Below are positions 8,948 through 17,131 of a stretch of 64,000 nt of DNA, one piece after another. The stretch is from NCBI GenBank assembly GCA_903824665.1, contig CAIJXT010000006.1, positions 1 through 64,000 on the forward strand, written 5' to 3'. How positions within the stretch are numbered: position 1 is the stretch's first letter; each line of letters starts with the position of its first letter. Origin of the DNA: an uncultured Bacteroidota bacterium (lineage in GTDB: Bacteria > Bacteroidota > Bacteroidia > Chitinophagales > Chitinophagaceae). The translations under genes were made by a program, and so were the position numbers. The notes beneath the pieces were generated by a model. The model saw only the letters and a program-made list of their open reading frames with translations. It made no database searches and had not been told where the DNA came from.

Positions 8948-9193
8948 ATGGTAGAAGTTTTTAGTACAAATGTGCAAACCAAAATGCAAGCAGAAGGAAT
9001 TTTAAAAGTTCTTGAGAGCAGTTTCCCTGAATCGAAAATCAATTTTGATTTAGATGATTTAGAATCTACTTCACCTTGTTGCCACAGCATTCTGCGGGTT
9101 GAGGGAGCTGCAATCTATTCTGAAATAGTAATATCAATTGTAAATAAGGCGGGGTATATGTGCGATATTTTAGAAGATAAAATATGCAAATAA
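8948..9193 (+). CDS. Small conserved protein, paralogue of the gene at 10246-10461
   Basis: This 81-aa cytosolic protein reads VEVFSTNVQTKMQAEGILKV near its start and later KINFDLDDL and ILRVEG. The beta-alpha-beta-like pattern and size recall the ferredoxin-like fold of heavy-metal-associated domains, but the usual M-x-C-x-x-C is absent. There is instead a CCHS segment at about residue 45. It sits 9 bases after the reductase and 12 bases before the methyltransferase, so it belongs to that operon. The same sequence pattern, minus the CCHS insert, recurs in the 71-aa protein at 10246-10461. Function unknown; a metal or thiol-related role is suggested only by context. Confidence 0.75.
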   Translation: MVEVFSTNVQTKMQAEGILKVLESSFPESKINFDLDDLESTSPCCHSILRVEGAAIYSEIVISIVNKAGYMCDILEDKICK

Positions 9194-9205
9194 AAAGCAA
9201 CTACT

Positions 9206-9811
9206 ATGACAGAATTTTGGGAAATGAACTTTATTGAGAAGCAAGAAATGTGGGGCTTTGACCCTTCAAATTCTGCAGTATTGACAAAGGATTTTTTTGT
9301 CCAGAAAGGAATGAAAAATATTTTAATTCCGGGCGTTGGTTACGGACGAAATGCCCAAATTTTCAAAGACAGTGGAATAGCTGTAACCGGGATTGAAATA
9401 TCAAAAACCGCTATTGGAATGGCGAAAAAGCATTATGGCACGGGTATGACCATTTTTCATGGTTCTGCCACTGAAATGCCATTTGATGATTTTCAGTATG
9501 ATGGCATATTTTGCTATGCTCTAATTCACTTGTTAAACAGTAGCGAAAGAGAAAAGCTAATCCGGGACTGCTATAATCAACTATCGGATAAGGGCTACAT
9601 GGTCTTTTCAGTGATTTCGAAACAAGCCAGCACTTATGGTAAAGGCAAATGCATTAGTCAGGATCGGTATGAAGTATTTGATGGGGTTAAAATGTACTTC
9701 TATGATAGAGATTCAATTAACGATGAGTTTAGAAACGCAGGCCTTTTTGAAGTTATTGAAATCAGCGAGAACTATCCATTCTTTTTAATCAAATGTAAAA
9801 AGGGGGACTAA
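9206..9811 (+). CDS. SAM-dependent methyltransferase (TehB/thiopurine methyltransferase-like)
   Basis: This 201-aa class I methyltransferase carries motif I as ILIPGVGYGRNAQIF (about residues 35-49), an acidic residue after the second strand (VTGIEIS), and later ATEMPFDDFQYDGIFCYAL. The opening FWEMNFIEKQEMWGFDPSNS resembles proteins that methylate thiol, tellurite or selenite compounds. It is the last gene of the reductase operon under the Fur-type operator, and the context supports detoxification of a soft metal or metalloid. The substrate cannot be read from the sequence. Confidence 0.82.
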   Translation: MTEFWEMNFIEKQEMWGFDPSNSAVLTKDFFVQKGMKNILIPGVGYGRNAQIFKDSGIAVTGIEISKTAIGMAKKHYGTGMTIFHGSATEMPFDDFQYDGIFCYALIHLLNSSEREKLIRDCYNQLSDKGYMVFSVISKQASTYGKGKCISQDRYEVFDGVKMYFYDRDSINDEFRNAGLFEVIEISENYPFFLIKCKKGD

Positions 9812-10123
9812 TTTGGCCCACAGAATTTTCATAAGGCATCACGCCTCAATTTCCTATATAGGATAAAATTTTGCTGAATATATAGTGAAAAAGCTGTATC
9901 AATTTTTTGATGTGGCCTTTTTTGAATGATGATATTGAAAGGAAAACGTTCAACCACAGTATTATCATTAATCAAAATTGCAATAAAAATCAGCTTTGAG
10001 CGGAGTCAATCCTATAGCAAATTGTTAGCGGAAACCCTCTGGCTACCTTGTTAACATCATACTGACGAACTTTGAAAGATATTTTTGATTTAAGACGGAT
10101 GCCGACCTACACCGTTTCGACAC
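9812..10123. other. Intergenic stretch, no gene seen
   Basis: About 310 AT-rich bases lie between the convergent methyltransferase and the small zinc-ribbon-like gene. No frame, strong terminator or repeat is evident. Confidence 0.5.
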
Positions 10124-10264
10124 TTAATCTTCAATCAATTTTTCTATCTTTTTAAAATACTCACATATTGGGCAATAGTTTTCTTCAGGTGGAGTTATAT
10201 TGAAACATTCTAATTTACAGCTCTGTGTTTTTACGAGCTGTACATTTATACTAAGACCGTGCAT
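10124..10264 (-). CDS. 46-aa zinc-ribbon-like protein
   Basis: A short frame begins at ATG 10264 inside the end of the 71-aa gene (19-base overlap) and ends at 10124. It encodes 46 residues with four cysteines spaced C-x3-C ... C-x2-C (SCKLEC and YCPICEYF), a pattern that could bind one zinc or iron. The C-terminus is a lysine-rich helix (FKKIEKLIED). Overlap with the preceding gene indicates translational coupling. It is too short for confident family assignment; the cysteine pattern and the clean overlap are the reasons for calling it. Confidence 0.5.
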   Translation of the reverse strand: MHGLSINVQLVKTQSCKLECFNITPPEENYCPICEYFKKIEKLIED

Positions 10265-10461
10265 TGAAAACCATTTGATTCTAAAAATAGAATTATTTGC
10301 CCCGCATTTATATCAATGCCCTCTACCCGAAGTATTTTGTCGCAATCTTCCAGGTCAAAGTTTATTTTGTGTTTTGGGCATATTTTATATAATATTTCCA
10401 AAAGAGCGATCGCATCGTTCTGCTGAATGATATTCGTTTTAAATACCTCTACGTTATCCAC
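10246..10461 (-). CDS. Small conserved protein, paralogue of the gene at 8948-9193
   Basis: This 71-aa protein shares with the 81-aa protein at 8948-9193 the pattern VEVF-T-N, KINFDLEDCDKILRVEG and a final NGFQCTVLV versus KAGYMCDIL. It lacks the four-residue CCHS-type insert. No signal peptide or membrane helix is present. It is followed, overlapping, by the 46-aa four-cysteine protein, so the pair may act together. Two diverged copies within 1.1 kb suggest a local duplication with different partners. Function unknown. Confidence 0.7.
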   Translation of the reverse strand: MDNVEVFKTNIIQQNDAIALLEILYKICPKHKINFDLEDCDKILRVEGIDINAGQIILFLESNGFQCTVLV

Positions 10462-10476
10462 TAATACTGCAATTAT

Positions 10477-11424
10477 TTATTGTTGAAATAAGTTTTTGTT
10501 TTTCGTAAATCTTGCTATACCAATGTTCATTTTTTTTGCGGTTGCGAAAACATCTTGGCAATACGCTTTCATTTCTGTTTGGTTAGAATGCCCTGCAAGC
10601 ATTTGCTTCATCGCAGGTAAAAATCGCAAAACAATTTTCATTGCAAAACTGATTAGCCAAGGTGGTACGCTAAGTAATTTCAAGTCTGAACTATTAGCTA
10701 AAACAACATTTCTTGCTTTTAGTATTGGCAACAATTCTTTACCATTGGCAATTACATTTCGCCAATAAGTACTTGTTTTCAGCGCTTTTAAAAGTCCTTC
10801 GCTTGTTGGATAATTAATTCTTTCTAAAGCAAATGCGGCATCAACTATGAAGTGCCCCAGTAAATATGCTCTAAAATCTTTACTTATTTTGGGCTTAATG
10901 TCGGCTGATTGAAATAATGCAACAACTTCTTTTGTCCTTTCAGTTACCTCTGTGCCGAAAGTGCCTATAGAGATGCTACCAAAAAGAGAACCATTCAAAA
11001 CACGATTGTTGTCAAAGCCACCGCCTGCCATCGGAAAGCCCCATACCAATTGTTCCGTAGGTAAATTTTTTGTTTGATCTAAAGGTTCCTCCCAAAAATT
11101 ATTAAGGAGCAATAGCGTTGATTTGCCAATTTTATCTGATAAGTACTCTGCTACTTTCTTGAACTGATAATGTTGAACACTTACAAATATTAGATCGTAA
11201 TTGTGATTTGCATTAAAATCTTCTATCAACTTAACACGCCAATCTTCTTTTACGGCTACGCCTCTAATTTTCTTACGGGCATCTAAAAGATTTAAAGTTA
11301 CCGTTGCGCCGTATTCAGCTTTTCTGCCAGGTCTTACGTAAAATTCAACAATGTGGCCAGCCCTTTCAAATGCCCAAGCATATTGGGTCGAAATAACGCC
11401 CCTACCAAACATCAATATTTTCAT
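10477..11424 (-). CDS. Ketopantoate reductase-like NAD(P)-dependent oxidoreductase
   Basis: This 315-aa protein has the N-terminal ApbA/PanE fold. MKILMFGRGVISTQYAWAFE replaces the classical G-x-G-x-x-G with G-R-G-V-I-S, and R33 in FYVRPGR is placed to choose NADPH. YDLIFVSVQHYQ and LLLLNNFWEEP match the family's central segments. The C-terminal helical domain is longer and diverged, so the substrate may not be ketopantoate. Many such proteins are orphan oxidoreductases in stress clusters. It precedes a DUF2147 gene on the same strand and is divergent from an HxlR regulator. Confidence 0.8.
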   Translation of the reverse strand: MKILMFGRGVISTQYAWAFERAGHIVEFYVRPGRKAEYGATVTLNLLDARKKIRGVAVKEDWRVKLIEDFNANHNYDLIFVSVQHYQFKKVAEYLSDKIGKSTLLLLNNFWEEPLDQTKNLPTEQLVWGFPMAGGGFDNNRVLNGSLFGSISIGTFGTEVTERTKEVVALFQSADIKPKISKDFRAYLLGHFIVDAAFALERINYPTSEGLLKALKTSTYWRNVIANGKELLPILKARNVVLANSSDLKLLSVPPWLISFAMKIVLRFLPAMKQMLAGHSNQTEMKAYCQDVFATAKKMNIGIARFTKNKNLFQQ

Positions 11425-11454
11425 TTCCTTTTCATTAAAATAATCTGAATTGAT

Positions 11455-11934
11455 TTATTTCAAACGACTAAACTCAAACGTTTTTCCCAACATTGAAATG
11501 CCTTTATACGCTCTAAAATAAAGTTTGTGCCCATCTACGGTTGCCTTGCAATCGTAAAAACCACCACCGCCAAAGGCATATATTTTTCCATCTATATACT
11601 TCCCGTCGACATACTTTAAACCTGTTATGAAAATAATGCCTTGTAAGCTCCGGTTTCTTAGTTTGGGGTCAGGGTTCTTTAGGTCTTTTTTAAATGTTTT
11701 TCCATCTTCTTCCAATGCATCTTTACTTGTTATCAGCTTGGCATTATATGTTCCTTCACTTTTTGAAAACTCCCATGTAAATTCTTTGTTTACAGATTCC
11801 CATTTTCCAATTATGGCATCTGTGTCTGTGGTTACCTTCATACTAGTCAAAAAAATACCTATTCCTGTAAATAACAGCACCGATGCTGTGTTTGTAATGA
11901 TTTTCCTTAGCTTTTTTGTTAGAATGCTATTCAT
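11455..11934 (-). CDS. DUF2147 domain protein, probably secreted
   Basis: This 159-aa protein has a hydrophobic N-terminal segment (about residues 12-32) serving as signal peptide or anchor. The DUF2147 fold follows: AIIGKWESVNKEFTWEF, the charged centre EEDGKTFKKDLKNPDPKLRN, GIIFITGLKYVDGKYIDGKI and a C-terminal G-K-T-F-E-F strand. DUF2147 proteins are lipocalin-like envelope proteins of unknown ligand. It lies upstream of, and is probably co-transcribed with, the ketopantoate-reductase-like gene 30 bases away. Confidence 0.82.
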   Translation of the reverse strand: MNSILTKKLRKIITNTASVLLFTGIGIFLTSMKVTTDTDAIIGKWESVNKEFTWEFSKSEGTYNAKLITSKDALEEDGKTFKKDLKNPDPKLRNRSLQGIIFITGLKYVDGKYIDGKIYAFGGGGFYDCKATVDGHKLYFRAYKGISMLGKTFEFSRLK

Positions 11935-12010
11935 TTTTTTCTATTGTTTGTTGAGATTGTTGAAAAAATTATTTCACAAAGTTATCTGCATATACTACTT
12001 AAATGGCGCT

Positions 12011-12027
12011 CGTATACTTTTGTATAG
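12011..12027. promoter_or_regulatory. Candidate HxlR operator
   Basis: The dyad CGTATAC-TTT-TGTATAG lies between the divergent DUF2147 and HxlR genes, about 35 bases upstream of a TAAATTTG -7 element (12060-12067). Its TAC-N-GTA core resembles sites of HxlR/YodB-type regulators. Confidence 0.4.
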
Positions 12028-12059
12028 CACATCATCTGTGTTCTTGTAAAAATCATCCC

Positions 12060-12067
12060 TAAATTTG
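12060..12067 (+). promoter_or_regulatory. -7 promoter element of the HxlR gene
   Basis: TAAATTTG is an exact match to TAnnTTTG. A TGTG 19 bases upstream (12037-12040) is the only candidate -33 element. The predicted transcript starts near 12072, before ATG 12118. Confidence 0.4.
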
Positions 12068-12117
12068 GAATTGAAAATCAATTAGTGCCTTTCTGTATAG
12101 TGAACCAGATTCATAGC

Positions 12118-12480
12118 ATGTATAAAAACATAAGAGCATTATCGGATTCCAGGAATTGCAATACAGAAGATGGTATGGCTTTGTTAGAATTGATGAATTT
12201 ATTTGCAGGCAAATGGCGGATGGTAATCCTTGCCGCCTTGTTTCTAAAGGACATGAGGTTTACTGAATTACAACAGATAATTCCGAATATAACACCACGG
12301 ATGCTATCACGGGAATTGAAGGACCTGGAAATGAGCGGTATAGTGAAACGTACAGTATTTGATGAGACTCCTGTATTAATTCAATATGGAATTAGTAGTT
12401 CAGCAAGAGAACTTGAACCAATAATTATTCAACTGTTTGAATGGGCTAAGCGGCATGGGAGGAAGGCTAAAGGAAAATAA
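12118..12480 (+). CDS. HxlR-family transcriptional regulator
   Basis: This 120-aa winged-helix regulator shows the HxlR signatures LLNLFAGKWRMVILAAL-like (here LELMNLFAGKWRMVILAALF), MRFTELQQIIPNITPRMLSR and ELKDLEMSGIVKRTVF. ATG 12118 is preferred to 12085 because the protein then starts near the usual distance from the domain. Such regulators often respond to quinones, aldehydes or disulfide stress and control nearby reductases. A truncated aldo/keto reductase lies downstream and the ketopantoate-reductase/DUF2147 pair is divergent; either may be its regulon. Confidence 0.88.
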   Translation: MYKNIRALSDSRNCNTEDGMALLELMNLFAGKWRMVILAALFLKDMRFTELQQIIPNITPRMLSRELKDLEMSGIVKRTVFDETPVLIQYGISSSARELEPIIIQLFEWAKRHGRKAKGK

Positions 12481-12571
12481 TCAATTAATTGTCCACACAA
12501 ATAACTGCATTTTGGACACATGCAAACTTTTTAATCTTATCACCTTTGCACTTCACAATAAATAAAAAATA

Positions 12572-12976
12572 ATGAAGTACAAAATTTTAGGAAATACAGG
12601 TTTGAAAGTTTCAACGCTTTGTTTGGGGACAATGAATTATAGCGGAAAAGGGTTTTTCAACTATATGGGAAATCTTGACCAAAATGCAGTTGATGAACAA
12701 ATTAAAACTGTAACAGAAGCAGGTGTTAATTTTATTGACACCGCAAATATTTATTCCAATGGACTTTCGGAGGTGATGATTTGTCAAGCAATCAAAAATC
12801 TTTCAATCAACAGAGACGATTTGGTTTTGGCTACAAAAGTGAGAGGCACCATGGGCAAAAGCCAAAACGACTTGGGTCTTTCCAAAAAACACATCATTCA
12901 ACAAGTTGAAGGTACTTTAAAAAGACTTGGAACAGATTATATTGACCTCTATCAAATCCACGTCTGCGTGTCTTAA
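12572..12976 (+). pseudogene. Truncated aldo/keto reductase
   Basis: The frame encodes the N-terminal third of an aldo/keto reductase. It has KILGNTGLKVSTLCLGTMNY, the catalytic D and Y in FIDTANIYSNGLSE, the lysine in LVLATKVRG, and DYIDLYQIH. After the H the family sequence stops abruptly at about 12962 and a stop follows five codons later. A normal member has about 320-340 residues; here only about 130 remain. The break coincides with the left border of the duplicated lipoprotein module, so the gene was cut by that insertion or rearrangement and is very probably inactive. Confidence 0.8.
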
Positions 12977-13903
12977 GTTGCCCGAACGATGACAGAGTCT
13001 TTCCGCTTACTTTTGCCTGCTGTTATGCCCCGTGCTTGCATCTCATTTATCCTCTTTACTAAATGCTATGTCAAGAACAAAAACACTTTTAGAACCGTCA
13101 GCGGGTATAAAATATACTGATGATATAGATACCCTATAGTATGGCTCAAAGTTATCGAAGATTTTCCCAATGCATTTTTGTGTGCCTTTTGAGTATTGCT
13201 CTTCCCATATATCATTTTTTATTGAACTTGTGTCAGCGAAAATGGGATGAACCAAATTCAATAATCTTCCATACTCCATCTCAACACTGTCTTTATTGGA
13301 ATAGAAATATCTACACTCTAAAATCATGGGATGTTTATTAAAATCCTCTTGCCCTCCTTTTTCAGTAACCAGAGCAGCATTGCCATAAATCAACATAACT
13401 TGAATTGAGTCAGGGTTAGATTTAATCAGACCTTTGTCTGTTGTAATACCTTTGAAAAAGGAAGATGGTTTGAAATTATTGAAAGTAGTGTCTGTTAAAA
13501 TAAATCTCTTATCATTTACAATTACTTCACGAAGGCCTAAACGGGATTTTTCGAGAGGAAGGTTATAAAAAATACTTTCGATAATCGGATGAACTTGTCT
13601 GGTCTGCACAGTGTCATACGTTTGAGTTGTTTCTTGGGTTTGTGGATTTTCAGTCCCAACATTACAAGCTGTCGTCCCTAAAGCTGCTGTCAAGGTCGTA
13701 ACAGTTAAAATTAAAAGTGTTTTCTTCATCGTCTTAATGGTCTTACGTTGTCTGTTAGGTCGTCATAGCATTGCGCATAAAGGTTTCGAGGCTTACGTTC
13801 GGTGGGTTTAGAACTGTCAAACTTTTCTATAGCCTTTTCAAATATAGCTATTTTATAAATAATCATACGGAGACACGATTTTTTGAATGTTTTTAGTGCT
13901 TAC
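12961..13903. repeat. Duplicated lipoprotein module, copy 1
   Basis: A block of about 940 bases matches 26756-27820. The left border (CGTCTGCGTG, then CTTAA, CGAACGATGACAGA), the 228-codon lipoprotein gene and its upstream region are shared. At the left it cuts the aldo/keto reductase; at the right its end is within about 15 bases of where a carbonic-anhydrase-like gene breaks off. No transposase or clear terminal inverted repeats are visible. Confidence 0.7.
13043..13729 (-). CDS. Lipoprotein, 228 aa, copy 1
   Basis: A lipoprotein-like signal (MKKTLLILTVTTLTAALG, then T-T-A-C) is followed by a T/Q-rich linker and a globular region with no family I recognise (LREVIVNDKRFILTDTTFNN and FKGITTDKGLIKSNPDSIQV near its start). 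It is nearly identical to the protein at 26840-27526; differences are scattered substitutions, so both copies appear to be under constraint. It is probably exported and anchored. It sits alone in its module between two broken genes. Function unknown. Confidence 0.75.
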   Translation of the reverse strand: MKKTLLILTVTTLTAALGTTACNVGTENPQTQETTQTYDTVQTRQVHPIIESIFYNLPLEKSRLGLREVIVNDKRFILTDTTFNNFKPSSFFKGITTDKGLIKSNPDSIQVMLIYGNAALVTEKGGQEDFNKHPMILECRYFYSNKDSVEMEYGRLLNLVHPIFADTSSIKNDIWEEQYSKGTQKCIGKIFDNFEPYYRVSISSVYFIPADGSKSVFVLDIAFSKEDK

Positions 13904-14205
13904 ATTCGTGTAGATTTGCCATAAAAAATACCAACCGCACCTTCGTCTGGCACATGGCTGGCAAATGCTCCCATTCCCGTTAGCCCGGTAAAAGGAAATC
14001 CATCTTAGCCGCCCATTTTAAAAGGCCCTAAAAACGCTTGTGTTCTCGTAGGATATTGAATGCTGTTTACATCATCACTGCAAATACTGTCTGCTAGCAT
14101 TACCCGCAAGGTTCTAAATCTAATGTACTTGTACAAGATCAATGAATTGGTTAACGCTACCAATTGTTGTATTTGCTTTGGGTTAATGTTGACGAACAAT
14201 GGCAA
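13900..14205 (-). pseudogene. Broken theta-type (LCIB-like) carbonic anhydrase remnant
   Basis: Read on the minus strand, one frame gives SICSDDVN, then AFLGPFKMGG, an in-frame TAA, then GFPFTGLTGMGAFASHVPDE and GAVGIFYG before unrelated sequence and a stop at 13900. The C-S-D-D-V-N, G-G-x-x-G-F-P-F and S-H-V-P-D segments match what I know of the limiting-CO2-inducible B/C (theta) carbonic anhydrase core. One internal stop, a missing N-terminal region and loss of everything after F-Y-G mark a pseudogene. The C-terminal break abuts the duplicated lipoprotein module. Confidence 0.5.
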
Positions 14206-14391
14206 GCTTATCCTTCTTTTTCATCTTTCTTTCTACTACTTGCACAAAGACCAATGTTAGCGAGATACCTAATGGAGTCGATTCCCCGATACATTCTTCT
14301 GGTTCTCCGATTTTATTTTTAGTACGAATAAACCCACAATACTTTTACTCATTGAAAGTAATTTATTGTTTAACCTTAAAAGTCAAAAAAA

Positions 14392-15120
14392 ATGAAAAAG
14401 AACATTTTTAGTTTATTTGCAGCGAGTATTTTATTTCTCTCATTGTCGCTAGTGTCCTGTAAGAAGCAGAGTCTAAATACTTCGGATGACGTAACATCTA
14501 CAGAAACGGTAACAGATAATGCAGCCTACAAAATGGATCAGAGTACCAATAGTGGCAAGTTTGGGTGTTTTGACATTGTATATCCGGTCAGCATCGCATT
14601 GCCCGACGACGATGCTGTAGTGACAGTAAACAGTCGTGATGAGCTGGTAACAGCAATAAAAGACTGGGCCAAATCAAAGTTTGGTGGTGATGGGTCACAA
14701 CATGGACGTGGAAAACACTACGGACAAGGTGCTCACCCAACATTTGTGTTGCCGATTACTGTGATGTCTGAAACGGGGGAGACAATCACGGTAAATACCG
14801 AAGAGGATCTTAAAGCACTACGAGCCAGTTGCAATAAGGGATATTTTGATCATAGAAACGTAAAAGACCACGCTGAAAAAGGTAAGCCATGCATGACCCT
14901 TAACTTTCCTGTTACTGTACAATTCCCAGATGGTACAACTAAAGAAGCAAAAGAACGTAGCGAATTACAGGCAATAGCAAAAATGTGGCACCAGGATAAC
15001 CCAAGTACTTCAGGCCATCCACAACTTGTCTTTCCAATAAAGGTAACTCAAAAAGACGGTACCGAAGCCACAGCAAACTCGAGAGAGGAATTGCAAGCAT
15101 TAAGAGCTTCCTGCAATTAG
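14392..15120 (+). CDS. Lipoprotein with four tandem beta-rich repeats (A-B-A-B)
   Basis: This 242-aa lipoprotein has lipobox L-V-S-C at residue 23. The mature part has four repeats, each a hydrophobic strand (YPVSI, LPITV, FPVTV, FPIKV), a D/E-G turn, T-V/A-N-S/T-x-E/D-E/D-L and a helix. Repeats 1 and 3 begin with a cysteine (GCFDIVYP, CMTLNFP) and end in W; repeats 2 and 4 begin HP and end LRASCN. A histidine/glycine-rich linker (HGRGKHYGQGAH) follows repeat 1. It is monocistronic, with a strong terminator after it. Such repeat lipoproteins recur in Bacteroidota without known function. Confidence 0.85.
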   Translation: MKKNIFSLFAASILFLSLSLVSCKKQSLNTSDDVTSTETVTDNAAYKMDQSTNSGKFGCFDIVYPVSIALPDDDAVVTVNSRDELVTAIKDWAKSKFGGDGSQHGRGKHYGQGAHPTFVLPITVMSETGETITVNTEEDLKALRASCNKGYFDHRNVKDHAEKGKPCMTLNFPVTVQFPDGTTKEAKERSELQAIAKMWHQDNPSTSGHPQLVFPIKVTQKDGTEATANSREELQALRASCN

Positions 15121-15142
15121 GATGCCCTATCTAGTTTTGTGT

Positions 15143-15174
15143 AAATTGCCGGCATTTTTAAGCCGGCATTTTTT
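15143..15174 (+). terminator. Rho-independent terminator
   Basis: The stem TGCCGGC/GCCGGCA with loop ATTTTTAA is followed by a T run, 25 bases after the lipoprotein stop. Confidence 0.85.
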
Positions 15175-15353
15175 CAGTTACAAACGTTGACAAATGGGTT
15201 AGGGCAAAAAATATGGCGGGAGTTATTTCGTCATCATTCATTAAGATACATACAAGAGAGTTTCTTATTTTACAGCGAGAAATTGCAGGATAAAAAAAAT
15301 AAAGAAGACATTTCTGCAATTTCGCCAATAGACATGATCATTTTTAGCACTAT

Positions 15354-16355
15354 ATGCGTAAGACAAACTACAATATAATAGTTCATACTGCTTTCTGGTT
15401 GCTATTTTTAGCCTTACCTTTTGTTGTTTATCCCGATTCAATATATCTATTAAAAAAACAAACAGGTAATTCTTTTCTGCTTTCCTACATAGCTGGAATT
15501 CTGTTTATTATCCCATTTTTTTATTGCCATTACAGCTTTGCAATCCCTAAATTATTTTTTCAAAAAAAGACACTGCTATATCTACTTTCATTGTTGATGT
15601 TGGTTCTACTATTCATAGCTTTTGCGAGAATCAGCTTGTCGATTTTTGGACACAATAACTTTACTGGGCGCGGCCCCAAACCCACATTTGCAAGGGGAAT
15701 AATAATGCGCTTGATCCTGATCATTGTTGTGCCTTTAGGGCTGAGGATATATGAGAGATGGAAAAACCTGGAGCGAACCCGCATACAAATGGAGCTATCA
15801 TACCTAAAGGCTCAGATCAACCCACACTTCCTATTCAACACACTCAATGGCATTTATGCACTTGCAATTAAGAAGTCTGATAATACCGGAGATGCCATAG
15901 TTAAACTATCGTCAATTATGCGATATGTGATTACTGAGGCTGCAAACGAAAAAGTGCCATTGGAAAAAGAGATTAAATACATCAGTGATTTCATAGATTT
16001 ACAGCAGTTGAGGTTATCAAAATCAACAACGGTAAATTATAATGTAAATGGCAACACATCAGGCGTTACAATAGAACCTTTGTTGTTAATAACATTTATT
16101 GAGAATGCATTTAAATACGGGGTAAGTACAGAAATCACAAGTTCAATAGACATATATATCAATATGACGGGAAAGAGACTTCAATTCATTGTACGAAACG
16201 CCAAGATTACCCGGCATGATGGTAACAAGACATTCGGGGTAGGCTTGAAGAACACAATAGACAGACTCAATTTGTCGCACAACAAGAATTATAGCCTGAC
16301 AATTGACGACACAGAAAAAGAGTTTGCAATAAATCTAAACATTAATCTAAAATGA
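15354..16355 (+). CDS. LytS-like sensor histidine kinase (module 2)
   Basis: This 333-aa kinase has about four transmembrane helices within residues 10-135 and a His_kinase domain with YLKAQINPHFLFNTLNGIYA (phosphoacceptor H158). The ATP-binding part contains IENAFKYGVS (N-box) and GVGLKNTIDRLNLSHN (G-box). It begins a rightward operon and overlaps the next gene by 4 bases. It is paralogous to the kinase at 6324-7349 with the same gene order downstream, so the two modules arose by duplication. Confidence 0.92.
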   Translation: MRKTNYNIIVHTAFWLLFLALPFVVYPDSIYLLKKQTGNSFLLSYIAGILFIIPFFYCHYSFAIPKLFFQKKTLLYLLSLLMLVLLFIAFARISLSIFGHNNFTGRGPKPTFARGIIMRLILIIVVPLGLRIYERWKNLERTRIQMELSYLKAQINPHFLFNTLNGIYALAIKKSDNTGDAIVKLSSIMRYVITEAANEKVPLEKEIKYISDFIDLQQLRLSKSTTVNYNVNGNTSGVTIEPLLLITFIENAFKYGVSTEITSSIDIYINMTGKRLQFIVRNAKITRHDGNKTFGVGLKNTIDRLNLSHNKNYSLTIDDTEKEFAINLNINLK

Positions 16356-17041
16356 TACGATGCATTGCAATTGATGATGAGCCATTGGCATTGGAACTAA
16401 TAGAGGCATTTTGCTCACGTATCCCTTTCATATATTTTGATAGGTCATTCACTAAAACTTCTGAAGCGGCAAAATATCTGAAAAAGCAGAAAATTGATTT
16501 ATTGTTTCTTGACATTAGTATGCCTGATATTAGTGGCATTGATTTTTTAAAAAGCATCGAAGAAGAGGTGATGGTAATATTTACTACTGCGTATAGCGAG
16601 TATGCAGTTGAGGGGTTTAATCTTGAGGCGATTGACTATCTACTAAAGCCAATTGAACTTGGACGGTTCAGCAAAGCGTGCGACAAAGCGAACGATTATT
16701 TTGAATTACATAGCAACGCAAACAAAACAGGAAACCACTTGTACGTTCGGTCTGAATATGCCTTAGTAAAAATACCCTTCCCTGAAATTCTTTACCTGGA
16801 AACTTTGGAAGACTATATTAAGATACATCTCATTGGGAAGAAGCCGATCCTTACACTAATGAGTATGAAAAAAATGATGGACAGACTTCCTGAAAAAGAA
16901 TTCATTCGTGTTCATCGCTCATATATTGTTCCATTGGGAAAGATAGAATCAGTAAGGTCAAAGACAATTTCACTAGGCGTTGTCGACATACCAATAAGCG
17001 CTGGTTATGAGAAGGAGTTTTTGAACGCATACACAAAATAA
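16352..17041 (+). CDS. LytTR-family response regulator (module 2)
   Basis: This 229-aa regulator has a receiver with D8-D9, D54 in LFLDISMPD and K in DYLLKPIE. The C-terminal LytTR domain (about 128-227) shows YVRSEYALVKIPFPEILYLE and FIRVHRSYIVP. Start and stop overlap with the kinase is ATGA. It probably activates or represses the receptor/DUF4249 genes that follow after a 217-base gap. It is paralogous to the regulator at 5635-6327. Confidence 0.92.
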   Translation: MIRCIAIDDEPLALELIEAFCSRIPFIYFDRSFTKTSEAAKYLKKQKIDLLFLDISMPDISGIDFLKSIEEEVMVIFTTAYSEYAVEGFNLEAIDYLLKPIELGRFSKACDKANDYFELHSNANKTGNHLYVRSEYALVKIPFPEILYLETLEDYIKIHLIGKKPILTLMSMKKMMDRLPEKEFIRVHRSYIVPLGKIESVRSKTISLGVVDIPISAGYEKEFLNAYTK

Positions 17042-17108
17042 AATTTCTAGAACTCCGATACATTTCGGCTCTTCGCCGATAATATTTCGAATTACATCAG
17101 CCTTGACC

Positions 17109-17131
17109 CATTTTTGACATGAAAAAATATG
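17109..17131 (+). promoter_or_regulatory. Candidate regulatory block shared with module 1
   Basis: A 23-bp block matches the one at 5502-5524 at about 17 positions and lies 128 bases before the receptor start, in the gap between regulator and receptor genes. It is a candidate LytTR or promoter-proximal site. The different distance to the start codon weakens the case. Confidence 0.3.

Noticed and set aside
12961..13050. Possible integron cassette (attC-like site) at the border of the lipoprotein module
   Set aside because: GTTATG/CATAAC motifs occur near the border, but the full RYYYAAC/GTTRRRY pair with symmetrical inner sites cannot be found and there is no integron integrase in the window.
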